Part shown: positions 11,071 to 21,065 of the stretch, in pieces
Layout: each line of letters begins with the position of its first letter
How positions within the stretch are numbered: the stretch's first letter is position 1
Source: Odontocerum albicorne
Taxonomy: Eukaryota; Arthropoda; Insecta; Trichoptera; Odontoceridae
Assembly: GCA_949825065.1 (NCBI GenBank)
Contig: OX463849.1
Span: 35,235,199-35,299,198 of the forward strand
Direction of reading: 5' to 3'
DNA length: 64,000 nt
Notes under the pieces: generated by a model
Seen by the model: the letters and a program-made list of their open reading frames with translations, nothing else
Databases searched by the model: none
Told to the model about the DNA's origin: nothing
Position numbers and translations under genes: made by a program

Positions 11071-11187
11071 TTTGTTTTAATAGATTTATATAACAGGTCA
11101 AATACATGTTTTGTTTTAATAGATTTATATAACAGGTTAAATACATGTTTTTTTTTAATAGATTTATATAACAGGTCAAATACATGT
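11071..11187. repeat. Tandem array, 39-bp unit, 3 copies
   Basis: The unit TTTTAATAGATTTATATAAC plus AGGTCAAATACATG repeats at 11071, 11110 and 11149. The period is again a multiple of three, which keeps the frame at 10918-11244 open. That frame shows no other sign of being coding. Confidence 0.9.
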
Positions 11188-11452
11188 TTTATGGATCCTT
11201 ATGATCCTTTATTTTTGCCATGTTCATATTTTGTCCATCTCTAAGGTAATCAGATATTGCGGAGACTATATGTAACTATTTTGTAATTTCACCATATAAC
11301 CTATATATTTCACTTCATAATAATCATGACCTACATATATGTGTATGTGATTCATATACAAAATTCATACATTACAACAAAAGGCAGAATAAGGTAAGTA
11401 CTCTCTTATCGATCGTCTTGAAATACTTAATGAAAATATTTTTCATAACATG
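11188..11452. other. No gene recognised
   Basis: A+T-rich spacer between the 39-bp array and the SINE head. Nothing else seen. Confidence 0.35.
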
Positions 11453-11577
11453 GTCAAGAATCTCTATGACCCACATTTTAATATGCCTGTTTTTTTTAAA
11501 CTGGAGGGGTGTGTTCGAATCATGTTGACAACCTATTATTAAAAAAAGGATATTTGGCTGGGTTCCCTTCATGCTTC
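11453..11577 (+). mobile_element. SINE-B head, 5' part of an interrupted copy
   Basis: ATGACCCACATTT, CTGGAGGGGTGTG and the B-box-like GTTCGAATC align with the SINE-B tRNA-like head. They are followed by GGCTGGGTTCCCTTCATGC, matching the family body (CAGTCTGGTTTTCACTTA). The copy breaks at a TTAA at 11578-11581 and resumes at 12190, after the piggyBac-type insertion. Confidence 0.65.
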
Positions 11578-11581
11578 TTAA

Positions 11582-12189
11582 CCCTTACAGGCACAGGTAA
11601 ACTTCACTTATTTTTACTCAGGCTACACAAAAAATAAAAAGTCAAGTTTCTCATTATTTTTTTTAATGTGTTTGAAAAATGATACATACAAATGCTAAAT
11701 ACCATATTTCCACTTCCTCGATAGGTCAAGGAACTCCTGGTGAGGTGGTACAACTTATGTACCACTAGTAAATATTTCCACTGGTACTTTTAATGTACCA
11801 CCAAATAATGCCGAAATTCATCTAAGTAAAATTAATTTTTAACCTAAATATAAATTTACTACAATTACTGAAGACAATTTTATCACAACACAACTATTTT
11901 TTATTAAAATTTAATACAAATATATAACGTTTTCTTTTATACGCACAAGTCGGCACACCAAGAACAACTAACTGTCAATAATATTAGAAGCTAAATGAAT
12001 TTGAACAGGACCAGACCTGCAGCTGTGCGGATATGAGTCATAAGTATTATATTATACGAAGTGGTACATAATCTGAGCGTTCGTGCAGCAATATAGAGAG
12101 GTTTAATAAGTGGTACATTGCGTGTACCATTGTGCAGTACTGCGTCAAAAAAAGGTGGTACATAACGTGAACCACTAAGCCTGTAAGAG
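11582..12189. mobile_element. piggyBac-type non-autonomous element, 608 bp
   Basis: The element is bounded by TTAA on both sides (11578-11581 and 12190-12193). Its ends are CCCTTACAGGC and the complement of GCCTGTAAGAG, an 11-bp inverted repeat with one mismatch. TTAA target duplication and termini beginning CCY are the hallmarks of piggyBac transposons. Inside are several GTGGTACAT/ATGTACCAC motifs (near 11740, 11780, 12060, 12114 and 12154) that look like repeated subterminal binding sites. I see no transposase. It sits inside a SINE-B copy. Confidence 0.8.
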
Positions 12190-12262
12190 TTAAACATCTT
12201 TCCAGTTGATTATAAAGAACTGCCACCTGGCAATAAACCCGCCAGGTTATAATTTTCATTAT
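12190..12262 (+). mobile_element. SINE-B tail, 3' part of the interrupted copy
   Basis: TTAAACATCTTTCCAGTTG, CTGCCACCTGGCAATAAACC and CGCCAGGTTATAAT continue the SINE-B consensus exactly where the head at 11577 stops. One TTAA belongs to the original SINE. Confidence 0.75.
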
Positions 12263-12289
12263 CCATCAACATAAGATTCAAAATAGGCC

Positions 12290-12560
12290 ATCCACGAATT
12301 GTCTGCAACGGATACTTCTATATTACGCAATGGAGAAAAGAGAATTCGGAAAAACTCGTGCAAACTAGTACAAGATAACAGTAGATCACCGACCTGATGA
12401 ACTAACCAAGTCAGGAAGATAACAGGATCTTCTGTGACGGTAATAGTCTGAGAGGTCTTAATTAGGGAGAGACGGAGAATCGTCGCGGACAAAGATGAAC
12501 AGGTAGATCAGAAAGATCACTACATTCAGTTATGAGGAATAACCAAGAAGAAGAGAGGTA
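12290..12560 (+). pseudogene. LINE ORF2 C-terminal relic with (GAA)n-like tail
   Basis: Plus-strand reading: TNQVRKITGSSVTVIV, then RERRRIVADKDEQV, then ITKKKRG. It resembles the WTDQVR ... DRD-WR segment at the end of many non-LTR ORF2 proteins. A stop interrupts the first block, and the trailing AAGAAGAAGAGAG resembles a LINE microsatellite tail. The relic shares the TDQI-type block with those at 39725 and 43195. Confidence 0.5.
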
Positions 12561-13217
12561 GCAAAGAAATATTTCTATTAAATAAATATTTCAAGCTCTT
12601 ATAAATGAAAAAAAATATATAACTGGAGTAAGAAAAGCTTAATAAAATAAAAATTCTGAAACTAAATAAAGTAACCTCTAAACAGATGATGATTTACAAG
12701 ATATATTTTTAGACTGGCCCTGATAATGGAAATATCCTTACAAGCCCCAACAATCCGACTTTAACGATCTATTAAAGAACCTGACTCCATGATACATCAA
12801 AGGAAATGAAAATCAAATGAGATATTATCATAGACCGGCGAATACAAGACTCCATTAGACGTCTTATGGCTGCAAGAAGAACCGAATGGTTCTTGTTTCA
12901 CAATACGTTATGATGAAACTTTAATCATTATAATAAAGTCTGCAAAAACTTAGTCCTTCTCGGTTATATCTACAATTAACAATTTGAAAGTTTTTGATGG
13001 TCGTCTTACAGTTTGATGACCAGTCTAGTCTACTAAAGAGGACAATGAGATTGGATTAAGAAGTTTAAGGAAACATAGATTAAAATTTTATAACATACTG
13101 ACTTAGTAAACCTTTAAAAATCCACCTTCTGATATAAAACATGAAAAACCTCTCGTTAACGAGAAGAACAGAATGTCGCGAATCGGTCGACCTCCTGTTT
13201 TTATGGAAATAAGAAAA
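12561..13217. other. No gene recognised
   Basis: Moderately A+T-rich and without a convincing frame. Words such as ATTAGACGTCTTATGGCTGC near 12857 could be old LINE sequence, but I cannot place them. Confidence 0.3.
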
Positions 13218-13610
13218 CTACAACCACCCCGACTCACTTCCCATCAACCAATCTGGAAGATTCTGGAGCAAATCGATAACAGGCCGATCGCCGATAAATA
13301 GAAGTTCCGTTGGACTGAGTGTGATGTAAAAAACAGGCATCTGGTGAACCGACCATGGGGCTTTACGGATTTGCCTAGCGTGGAAAGAGTGATGTCTCTG
13401 AATATGATCTAGCAGTGTTACATTTATTTGAGTGTGTGAAAATCCAAACCAGAAACCACATATCTGACAGCTGTCTACTGTATGTGTTTCCTGAAGGCGT
13501 AGAGTAGTGGCACAAACTAATACAAGACGTTGTAACCTGGCTGGAGAGAACGTATTGCGTGTAAGGACTGCGCACAAAGGTATAACTTTTATTAAATTAA
13601 TATTATACAA
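13218..13610 (-). CDS. Unidentified 130-codon frame with C2H2-like pattern
   Basis: This minus-strand frame is one of the longer ones that I cannot tie to a known repeat. Residues 48-73 show C48-Q-I-C51, then 17 residues, then H69-I-Q-R-H73 and H74, which is finger-like but with a longer linker than the classical twelve. The region is less A+T-rich than its flanks. The ATG start is arbitrary. It could be a LINE ORF2 tail with a C-terminal finger (compare 5437-5865), a host exon or chance. Confidence 0.25.
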   Translation of the reverse strand: MYNINLIKVIPLCAVLTRNTFSPARLQRLVLVCATTLRLQETHTVDSCQICGFWFGFSHTQINVTLLDHIQRHHSFHARQIRKAPWSVHQMPVFYITLSPTELLFIGDRPVIDLLQNLPDWLMGSESGWL

Positions 13611-13884
13611 TTTGCTGTCGATGACTGATGACGTTATAGTTTAAAATATTTACATAGTTTATATATGAGATTGCCAGACGTCTCGTATATACGGGTTGTT
13701 GCTTATTTTATTTGAAATTTTGATGTGCCATAAAGTATTAGTCGGAACGACTGATTGTCTCGTACATTTTGTTAAATGAAATATAATTTTAACTTCTTAA
13801 ATTAAAATTTCAACAAAGTAGGATGCGAGGTAAAAAGAATGGCGAAGAATGCGACTAAAATGCCCCTAGTTAAGTATCTCGTCT

Positions 13885-13965
13885 TTGCAATATGTACGGC
13901 GCAGAGACTTGGACTCTGAAAACAAGCGAGAAACGTAGAATAGATGCATTTGTCATTGCTCTGAT
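13885..13965 (+). pseudogene. LINE ORF2 fragment, YGAETWTLKTSEKRRIDAF block
   Basis: The plus strand reads MYGAETWTLKTSEKRRIDAF without interruption. This is a strongly conserved block just C-terminal to the RT domain of several insect LINEs. Downstream an oligo-A insertion destroys the frame, so only this block is legible. Confidence 0.7.
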
Positions 13966-14094
13966 TAAAAAAAAAGGTTCATTCTAGTTTTCACTTCAGG
14001 ACTGTTTCAAATGTCTAATTGGTTGAAAAAGATTATGTTTTAAGCTCTATTATCTCTAGGTGAGGATAAATACCATTGTCTCATCTCACTGACG

Positions 14095-14425
14095 AGCTAG
14101 GCAGAGTCGGGAGAGCACCAGACTTTCCTATCGCGATATACATCTTTCACCTCTTCTATATCAATACATCTCATACAGCTTCTTCGATTTATCTGACTTT
14201 TAATTAACGTTTTCTTCTTTCAAAATATAATTTACTTGATTTAACATACTTTCTATGATCTTCCTCTACCACGCCTTCCACTCACATTTGCACTGTATAT
14301 TTGTTTTGTTAGGCTTTCTTCATTCATTCCTTCCACTTGCCTAAACCTTCTCAGAGAGCTCTTCTTTAACGTACTCATCATTTCAGCCTTAAGTTCACAT
14401 TCATCCTCAATCAATTCATTTTGTA
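14095..14425 (-). pseudogene. LINE-H C-terminal relic (minus strand)
   Basis: Complement of the LINE-H tail. Plus-strand words GAGCTAGGCAGAGTC, CATACAGCTTCTTCGATTT, GATCTTCCTCTACCACGCC and CTTTCTTCATTCATTCC match 46015-46300 closely and the complement of 4440-4945. The conserved GGCGTGGTAGAGGAAGATC encodes the GRGRP-type block of the ORF2 tail. No open frame remains. Confidence 0.7.
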
Positions 14426-15261
14426 TTCTGTCATCTTATGTATTATTTTTGGTACGAGTACACGCGTTTCTACACCATTTATTCGACTATTTTCAATCTC
14501 ATACATCAAAGTTATGGTATATATGTATATATGCATAATTGTGTAGTTAAATGGGCATTCAAACCTTTAAAGTTCAACAGGGCAATTATCTGTCACTGTT
14601 ATTCCAAGTGTAATGCGATTCTATGGAAGATTTATAGATGGAGCATTCCAACATATCGTTAGCAATCATCCTCTTATACAATTGAGGCACTCCGGCTTCT
14701 CGTAATCCCTCTTCAATTCGTTTTAAATTGGAAAGACATTTTATTCTTCTACAAAACCGATATTAAAGTAATAGCAATAGAAAATAATAAATTTCTTTTG
14801 ATATATAACGAGTCGACATTTAGTTGAGAAAAAAACAGTTGTACTTCATAAAACTTATAGTATATTTGCCAAATTATTTAATACTAGCTAAAAAGCCTTT
14901 CCATTAATCTACTATTCCATAGCGCTACATTTTATCACATCACACCATGTTCCTTACATACATACATCGTCTCTATCACTTCTATAGTTCGTCTAATGCA
15001 ACTCATTTTATTCTTCATACGTACTATTTTCTTTGCTCATTTTCGTTCAACCATATATATCATATGTTTTCCTGGTTAATAATGTTTCCTTTCTTCATCC
15101 TATTACCACTCATCTCTCCTATCCGCATTACTTTTTATTTTTTTAAGCTTTATTTGTCAATCTCTAGGCATATCCACTGTAATATGAAATCAATGTTATT
15201 TTACTGTTTAATTTATTAAATTTTTTGAAGTAAGACTGTTTAATTAAATAAATATTTTTTT
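14426..15261. other. No assigned gene; short open frame on the minus strand
   Basis: A TACGAGTA octamer is at 14453-14460. On the minus strand about 14762 to 14586 is open for some 57 codons, reading RRIKCLSNLKRIEEGLREAG, then VPQLYKRMIAND and CSIYKSSIESHY. It looks more protein-like than its surroundings but I do not recognise it. The rest is A+T-rich. Confidence 0.3.
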
Positions 15262-15575
15262 TTTTAAATTTCGTTGTACACAACATTTTTTATTAACACT
15301 GAGTTAGACCTAACTACTGCGCTGCATTAATAAGGACCATTTAAAATATTCTCTGTCGCACTTTGACAATGCTCAATATAATTATTGGCCATGGCCAAAT
15401 ACCTGGCCAATATCTGGTAAGAATAATCCTACTTGTTTCAGTGTTTGTCCCTGTGACTTGTTAATAGTTATAACAAACGTTAGTTTAATTGGTAATTGTC
15501 TTCTTCTGAGAATTAAAAGTAAATCCGATTTAACCGGTACCAATTTTATATTTGGGATAAACACTATCCTTTTTT
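15262..15575 (-). pseudogene. Helitron Pif1-type helicase, C-terminal relic
   Basis: The minus-strand frame 15382-15564 reads FIPNIKLVPV, RRRQLPIKLTFVITINKSQG and QTLKQVGLFLP, then HGQ. This is the end of the Pif1-like helicase of Helitrons, where F(A)MTINKSQGQT precedes a SHGQLYVALSR arginine-finger block. After a stop the sequence continues LY and ALSK. Near 15262-15295 it gives KNVVYNEI, matching the usual NVVYREVL terminus. The conserved R of motif VI is replaced and two stops interrupt the end, so it is dead. It is not contiguous with the N-terminal relic at 53893. Confidence 0.85.
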
Positions 15576-15617
15576 AAGTATTTCAGCAATAACTAAATTT
15601 GTATTGTGTTTCACTTT

Positions 15618-15812
15618 CGTTGTATACAGCACCACCTGGCGGGTTTATTGCGATGTAGTTATATATTTCAACCAACCAGAAAAAAATTTAAGAAGCCTTA
15701 AGTGAAAAACAGACTGAAACCCTTTTTAAAACAATCTGGGTTCATACGGGAATCGAACCCGCAACCTCTGGGTTGGAAGACAAGCGTCATATCGACCAGG
15801 TCATCTTATTTG
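15618..15812 (-). mobile_element. SINE-B copy, minus orientation, near full length
   Basis: The left tail is GTATACAGCACCACCTGGCG and GGTTTATTGC. The body is CAACCAACCAGAAAAAAAT. The right tRNA-like head is GGGAATCGAACCCGCAACCT and GGTTGGAAGACAAGCGTC. The B box (complement GGTTCGATTCCC) is perfect. Confidence 0.9.
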
Positions 15813-16800
15813 GCTTTAGTTCTTTGATAACCAATCTAAATTCATTATAAAAGCCATGTTCAGTATTTATATTTCTTAATAGAATAACGATTTTATTTAA
15901 TTTTAGCTTGTGAAGCGACATCTCAGAAGGTAATACATTTACTGAGGAATTCTATTCGAATTGGATAGTTCTGCTTATGCTCGTCGTTTGCATCGTCAAT
16001 TAAAACAGAACTCGAACAAATAACGATTCTTTCAAAATTGGAGTACTTACATTAGAATACATACGCAGTTGCTTTTACATATATAATACATATATTAAGT
16101 GTTCCATTTTCACTTCACGGTCACGGTATGTGTGGTTTCATTTTCGGCTGAACGGCACTAGGCAAATTATAAAAACATATTTTTTTCTTTGTCAAGGTTT
16201 TAATTAAAGAAATAGCTTTTACATAAATAAAGCATCTTCACAAGTTATAATTTTGAAGCAGTTTTTATCTGTGTGAAAGCTCTTTTTTAATATGTTACGA
16301 AAAAGGAAAAATATATATTTAATATATAATTCCTACATTTAATTGATTTGTCTTAATTTACGCGAATTCTCTTAAATAAGGTTTATTTCGTTTGAAAATT
16401 TAAGGCATAGTAATGACATTTCTCGACCAAAGTTTTGGTTGTCAAAATCACATGACTACGGGGGTTCCCAGATTTTATTTATTGTCTAAACAAGTTTTTA
16501 TGTTGAATTGTGTCTAATTATATTGTGGAAGCTTTATCCAGCGAGGGTGATCTTTTGCCTAGTCATCAAGTAAATATTACATATGACATAGCCAACTTAC
16601 ATCCCATATCCATTCTTTGGCACTATCATTAAAAAAATCAACAAAATATTGTACAAACTCAACAGACATCCATTACAACTGACCTAATTTTGACCATCCC
16701 TAAAATTAGAACATGTTTTGCCCAAATGCAATATGCCTGCATATCTGGCTCCTAAACATACAACGTGGTACCAACTTTAATGAAGTAAAAAATATGCGAG
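15813..16800. other. No gene recognised
   Basis: A+T-rich, no legible coding block on either strand and no clear tandem repeat. The part after 16550 may be the outer part of the adjacent repeat A copy. Confidence 0.35.
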
Positions 16801-16804
16801 AAAT

Positions 16805-17253
16805 TCAGGCAGTGGATTGGAGCGTAGTTGTTTTCACGAAAAGAGCTTGAGTATTTAAGCTAACACGAGGAAGGAATATTTATGTAAACTTTAAAATGTG
16901 ATGTGTTTTAATGGAGCAGATTATGAGACTATTAATTTCTCCAAAATACTGCAATACGCCAAGGATAATCACGTAATATATATTAGAATTATAATTAGGT
17001 CTCACGGCATATCAAGTAAATGATAATTTCTAACAAAGGTAATAAAGAAATTACCATATGGCTATAAGTCTGCAAGTTTGTAATGTATACAATGAAAGCG
17101 TAATAAAAAAAATATTAATACAAATCGGTAAAAAGCATCAACCTATTTTTTTCATATTTATGCGTCCTCAGTTAGATAAAGCAACATCCTATTTTACTGG
17201 TGATACGACACATGAAAAATAATAAACCCAAACCTATAAAATTACTTTTATGT
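16805..17253 (+). repeat. Repeat A, copy 2 (diverged)
   Basis: The left block GGAGCGTAGTTGTTTTCACG, GTATTTAAGCTAACACGAGG matches 50208-50300 of copy 3. The right block CCTCAGTTAGATA, TTTTACTGGTGATACGAC and AATAAACCCAAACC matches its right end. The interval between blocks is similar in both copies (about 330-350 bp), so the family is at least 450-560 bp long. It ends directly at the inverted mariner. Confidence 0.65.
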
Positions 17254-17256
17254 TAA

Positions 17257-17735
17257 ATATATTATTTTATTTGATTACAAGCCTTCTAAATGGAATGTCA
17301 AGTAGACGAAAGTGAGCATTTTCGACACCTCCTTCTGTTCGTGTTCAATCGAGGGAATAAAGCTGCGAAAGCTGCTCGCAATATTTGCGAAATGTAAGGT
17401 TTGTAAATGGTGATGAATAAAAAAAGAGTGATGAAAAATGTTTGAAGGGGATCTTCATGAATAATATGGTTTAAGCGGTCCTCATCGAAGTCCACTGGTC
17501 GTCCGGAACGCTCCATGTCTTTCAGGTCGAAATTACCGTCTTTGAAACGCAAAAACCATCGACTAGCTGTCTTTTCATTCATGGTTTCTTCACCGTACAC
17601 TTCGCAAATTTTGCGAGCAGCTTTCGCAGCTTTATTCCCTCGATTGAACGCGAACAGAAGGAAGTGTCGAAAATGCTCACTTTCGTCTACTTGACATTCC
17701 ATTTAGAAGGCTTGTAATCAAATAAAATAATATAT
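17257..17735. mobile_element. Inverted-duplicate (fold-back) mariner fragment
   Basis: Two arms of about 144 bp (17257-17400 and 17591-17735) are near-perfect inverted copies around a 190-bp spacer. Each arm starts ATATATTATTTTATTTGATT and contains the first roughly 36 codons of a mariner transposase, so the same N-terminus begins outward-in on both strands. Transcription through it would give a long hairpin RNA. It lies against the end of repeat A copy 2. Confidence 0.85.
17440..17702 (-). pseudogene. Mariner transposase, N-terminal helix-turn-helix part
   Basis: From an ATG at 17702 the minus strand reads MECQVDESEHFRHFLLFAFN, then AAKAARKICEVYGEETMNEK, then TASRWFLRFKDGNFDLKDME, RSGRPVDFDEDRLN and IHEDP. 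These are the two helix-turn-helix segments of a mariner transposase (KAA..ICEVYG; W(F)-RF..G; GRP hook). The reading frame continues to 17298 only through spacer and antisense of the second arm. The catalytic domain is absent. A partial copy on the plus strand starts at 17291 and stops at about 17393. Confidence 0.85.
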
Positions 17736-18635
17736 GTAACGTCAAAACAAACACAATATCTTGTAAATCAGAAAATTTTCTTTCGAATGACGTATAACAT
17801 TTACAATTTTGTTTTACTTTTGGTGCTCATTTTTAAATTGAGAAAAAAACGGACACAACTTATGTTAACACCCAATATATGCATGTAATTACTTATTATG
17901 CAAATGAGTGAATGAATGAATGAGTAAAATGTTTTTCTTTTTTCGTAAAAAGCATAAATAGTAATCAAGATAGACTATTTCTGTTTCATTTTTCATATAA
18001 CTTGAGAAATGTGATAATATTTTTCAACCAACTAGATAAATGTTATATGTTATGTACTCGTACATGCCTTATTTGAACCTCAGACTGGAACCCTTTTAAA
18101 AAATAATTGAGTTTTTTACGAAAATTTATTCTTCAACCCACTAATTGGAAAACAGGTGTCGCGTTAACGAAGGGCATCATCTGTTTTTATATCTTACCTT
18201 TCATCACTCATCTTATAAAAATCTAATTCAGAAACAAAATACTCTTTCTAATTTAAAGTTTCAAACTTAAAATAATCCAATAAATTGGTTTGACGACCTT
18301 CCTTAAACAAAGTTTAAAGAAACTAACCTTTTACGACTTTTAGGAAGAAATTAACTTCATATGTCGTAAAATTTTTAGATAATCCATCGGAGTTTACAAT
18401 TTAGGTATTTCGTTCATATAAGGTAAAAATAATTTACTTAATAATTTAACACGTTCCAATTATAATTGGTAGGTTGTCAGGTTACTCACCCTTCAAAATC
18501 TATATTTTCATAAATAACTGATTTGTTAAAAAAAGTTTTACTATTTAAAAATAAAATACATTTTGCAAGGAAAATGACCAACCGTAAAAAGAAGCTTGAT
18601 TTTAATAATAGAAGTATTTTGGGTCTATTATCATC
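17736..18635. other. No gene recognised
   Basis: A+T-rich. A TACTCGTA octamer is at 18055-18062. A short (GAAT)n-like run (AATGAGTGAATGAATGAATG) is at 17902-17921. Confidence 0.35.
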
Positions 18636-18639
18636 ATAA

Positions 18640-18720
18640 CGCCTCTATTGAGGTAAGCAAAAAGAACAGATCTCCACTTCATTATATCCTGGCACACATA
18701 TTTCACTCCTACCACGTTAA
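18640..18720 (-). repeat. LINE-H 3' tail fragment
   Basis: ATAACGCCTCTATTGAGGTA, AGCAAAAAGAACAGATCTCC are the complement of the terminal LINE-H sequence (GGAGA--TGTTC--CTGCTTACC-C). The copy is short, consistent with severe 5' truncation. Confidence 0.45.
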
Positions 18721-19079
18721 CACGCTGCGCAACACATTATAAAGGTTGTTGTCACTTTTTCGTATTTCAGAGTTTGTTTTATTTGGTCGTGTCATATTTT
18801 CCAAGGCGTTCTCTTACTTTTCATTCCTTCTATTGTATAACACTTTCTTTATATACAGTAATTAATCCTATGCAGTCTCAAGCGATCCTCATTGGCAGTC
18901 CTCAGTTTCTTAGCAAATTCAACGCTGATTTACTTCCTCCAAAATTTACTCGATGTCTCTCTCATAACAATAAGTATTAAAAACCTAAGAGTGTTAGTGG
19001 ATAACATCCTCTAATGGCGAGATCTAATAAATGAGGATTGTCAAATGATCTTCTTCAGCCTTCATTATCTTACAGTGTT

Positions 19080-19665
19080 ACAAAGATTCTCGCTTACTGA
19101 AACCAAAAGTTTACTCATGCAAAACGGACGTATGTTATTTGGATGTTAAATATAGATTAAAATATAGCTGGAAAAATTACAGCGTCTTCAAATTGTTCGT
19201 TTAAGATTTATTTTTAACCTTCGAAAGTACGATCACATAATTTCATACCAAAAGGAGATGAACGTGAGAAAAAGACGTAAATAGCATATATTGTCACTAT
19301 TATATTATATCCTCGAATGTCCTACCGCCCCCTCTTATTTCTCTGAAAATAATCGACGTCTGTCCGATCACGGACTTGCGCTACGCTCAAACAGAGATTA
19401 TATATTGGTTTTCCCAGTTCAACAGTTTTCTTTTTTTTTTTGCGTCGTTCTTTAATGTCCATGCAGTGAGACTCTGGAACCAGTTTACAACCAACGTTGA
19501 ACTAGCACGTAACTGGCATGTTTTAAAAAGCGACTAACAAAACTCTTAATCTCAAGTCAGTAATATAGCGCGTTTAATTCCTTATGCCTCTTTCAACTCC
19601 ACCATCCCACCCTTTTCCTTTGGTTGATGATATCCTAATTTATTTTTACTATGTATCATCATAAT
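19080..19665 (+). pseudogene. LINE-P, end of ORF2 and 3' UTR
   Basis: The plus strand gives broken pieces in order: LQRLQ..RF-like residues, then NNRRLSDHGLALRSNRDYIL plus VFPS, then FNVHAVRLWNQF and LARNWHVLKSD. This is the terminal part of CR1/L2-type LINE ORF2 (R--LR--N-L--P ... SF--RA--LWN-LP ... FK--L). Stops and frameshifts are present. The last 150 bp, including GATGATATCCTAATTTA, are shared with 40880-41025, which fixes the 3' end of the family. Confidence 0.65.
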
Positions 19666-20000
19666 ATAAATAGGCCAAAGCCCGTACGACGGTTGTCGCC
19701 AAAGAAAGAAAACGAGAATTGAATTTTGAATACAAGAGAGGAATACTTGGATTCTCTCTGAAAGTAATCTCGGTGGGTCCGTGATACTGAACGAATTTAA
19801 ATACCTAGCTTACAATTTTTGGACCGGTGTAAAACGGGACGATGTATAAATTATATATATGAACAAATTTTACATTTATGAATATATATTTTCGTAAATG
19901 TAGAATTTGTTTTACTTCCGTGAAAATTTCACGGGTTGCAACTTGTCATATACATTGTTCATGAATATCTTTTGCTTACATGTAACATCCTTTATTTACT
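19666..20000. other. Unassigned; possible LINE RT shred
   Basis: The plus strand near 19760-19850 reads SVILNEFKYLAYNF, resembling the (I)-EF-YLG block after the RT active site of LINEs. It is too short to be sure. Nothing else is evident. Confidence 0.3.
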
Positions 20001-20002
20001 TT

Positions 20003-20116
20003 TTTCTGATTAGTTGAAAGATATTGACACCTGACAATAAGCTCGTCTGATTATTTTACAATGAAGTGTAAAATGAATAAATAAACCTGATAGACTTATT
20101 GCTATGTGTTATATAT
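20003..20116. repeat. SINE-B tail in inverted arrangement
   Basis: CTGATTAGTTGAAAGATATT and GACACCTGACAATAAGCTCG are a plus-strand SINE-B tail. AAACCTGATAGACTTATTGC and TATGTGTTATAT immediately after are a complemented tail. The two face each other and could fold. Confidence 0.55.
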
Positions 20117-20930
20117 TTATACATTAAACAGGGTGTGTTAAGGGAATTCCCAAAAATGCTTTAAAGGCTACCAATTTAAAATAAATTGACATTTTTTCCC
20201 TATATTATAAATTCAAAAACATCACATAGATTAACATGTACTCGTAGGTAAACTATACATTACTTAAATGATAATCAGAGCTGAAAGATCATGTCTTTCA
20301 TTTTCAAGACAAGTTAATTTCCTTTACGCGATATTTTTTTATTCTCTTGTCTTTATTATATTTCATTTCCTATTCCTTCCAGTCCGGCAAGTTCCTGCCT
20401 CCCCAAACTGTAGTACCCAGCATCAGTGTCTTGTAGCTTACTCTACCTTGCTTTTTCCTGTTTTATGACGCTGGGATTAGCTAAAGTTATAAATTCATCT
20501 ACTAGGGTGGCCAATGTTTTATCATCAATATCTACTTTTTTGCACTGTTAGATTACTTTGAATGTAAATAAAATATATCTTCAATTCAGGCTATATTGGT
20601 ATACGTTGGCATGAGGTGAAATTGTTCAATCAAAATTCTTATATATTATGCATTCAATCATAAATTTTCCTCTTAAACCTCTTGATTTACAAGCTCAACA
20701 CCATGTTTCTGGAGTGTGTCCACGTTGTAGCGTATATTTCTTAATATAACTTCCAAGACACAATGAAGATACTTTATTTGAACTGTTTGTTCGTTGACCG
20801 AACCCCTTGTAGGGTCCGGTACGTTTAATGATGAACAGGAAAATATGGGATTAGATAGGCTATGTTAGCAGATCTCAGATGAAATTGTTAACAGAAGTCA
20901 CTACATACGCCCAACAATAAATAAAAAGTC
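20117..20930. other. No gene recognised
   Basis: A+T-rich. One TACTCGTA octamer lies at 20239-20246. A short open frame at 20268-20468 has low-complexity hydrophobic content and no recognisable motif. Confidence 0.35.
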
Positions 20931-20934
20931 CCTT

Positions 20935-21065
20935 ACAGAAGACGACGTGCAGAACGATCTTTGGAGACTGGGAGTGGACCAAAACTGCAAAGGGACAGCA
21001 AATGACAATAACTTGGAGAACTTTGAGTTTAACGGTCATTAGTGGTAAGTTTAAAATGAATATTT
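20935..21065 (+). pseudogene. LINE ORF2 terminal relic
   Basis: Plus strand: EDDVQNDLWRLGVDQN, then in another frame TAKGQQMTITWRTL. This follows the D(V/I)--DL--(M/L)GV--W---A-DR--WR pattern near the end of several insect LINE ORF2 proteins. It is short and frameshifted, so the assignment is tentative. Confidence 0.4.

Noticed and set aside
13681..13770. More members of the octamer series (TCTCGTA at 13681 and 13758)
   Set aside because: They lack the TA on one side. Near-misses such as TACTCGAA, TACTCGAT and TACTCGCT were also left out, so only exact octamers are counted.
17298..17440. C-terminal part of the 134-codon minus-strand frame as transposase
   Set aside because: After IHEDP the frame enters spacer and then reads the opposite arm backwards; only the part above 17440 is transposase-like.
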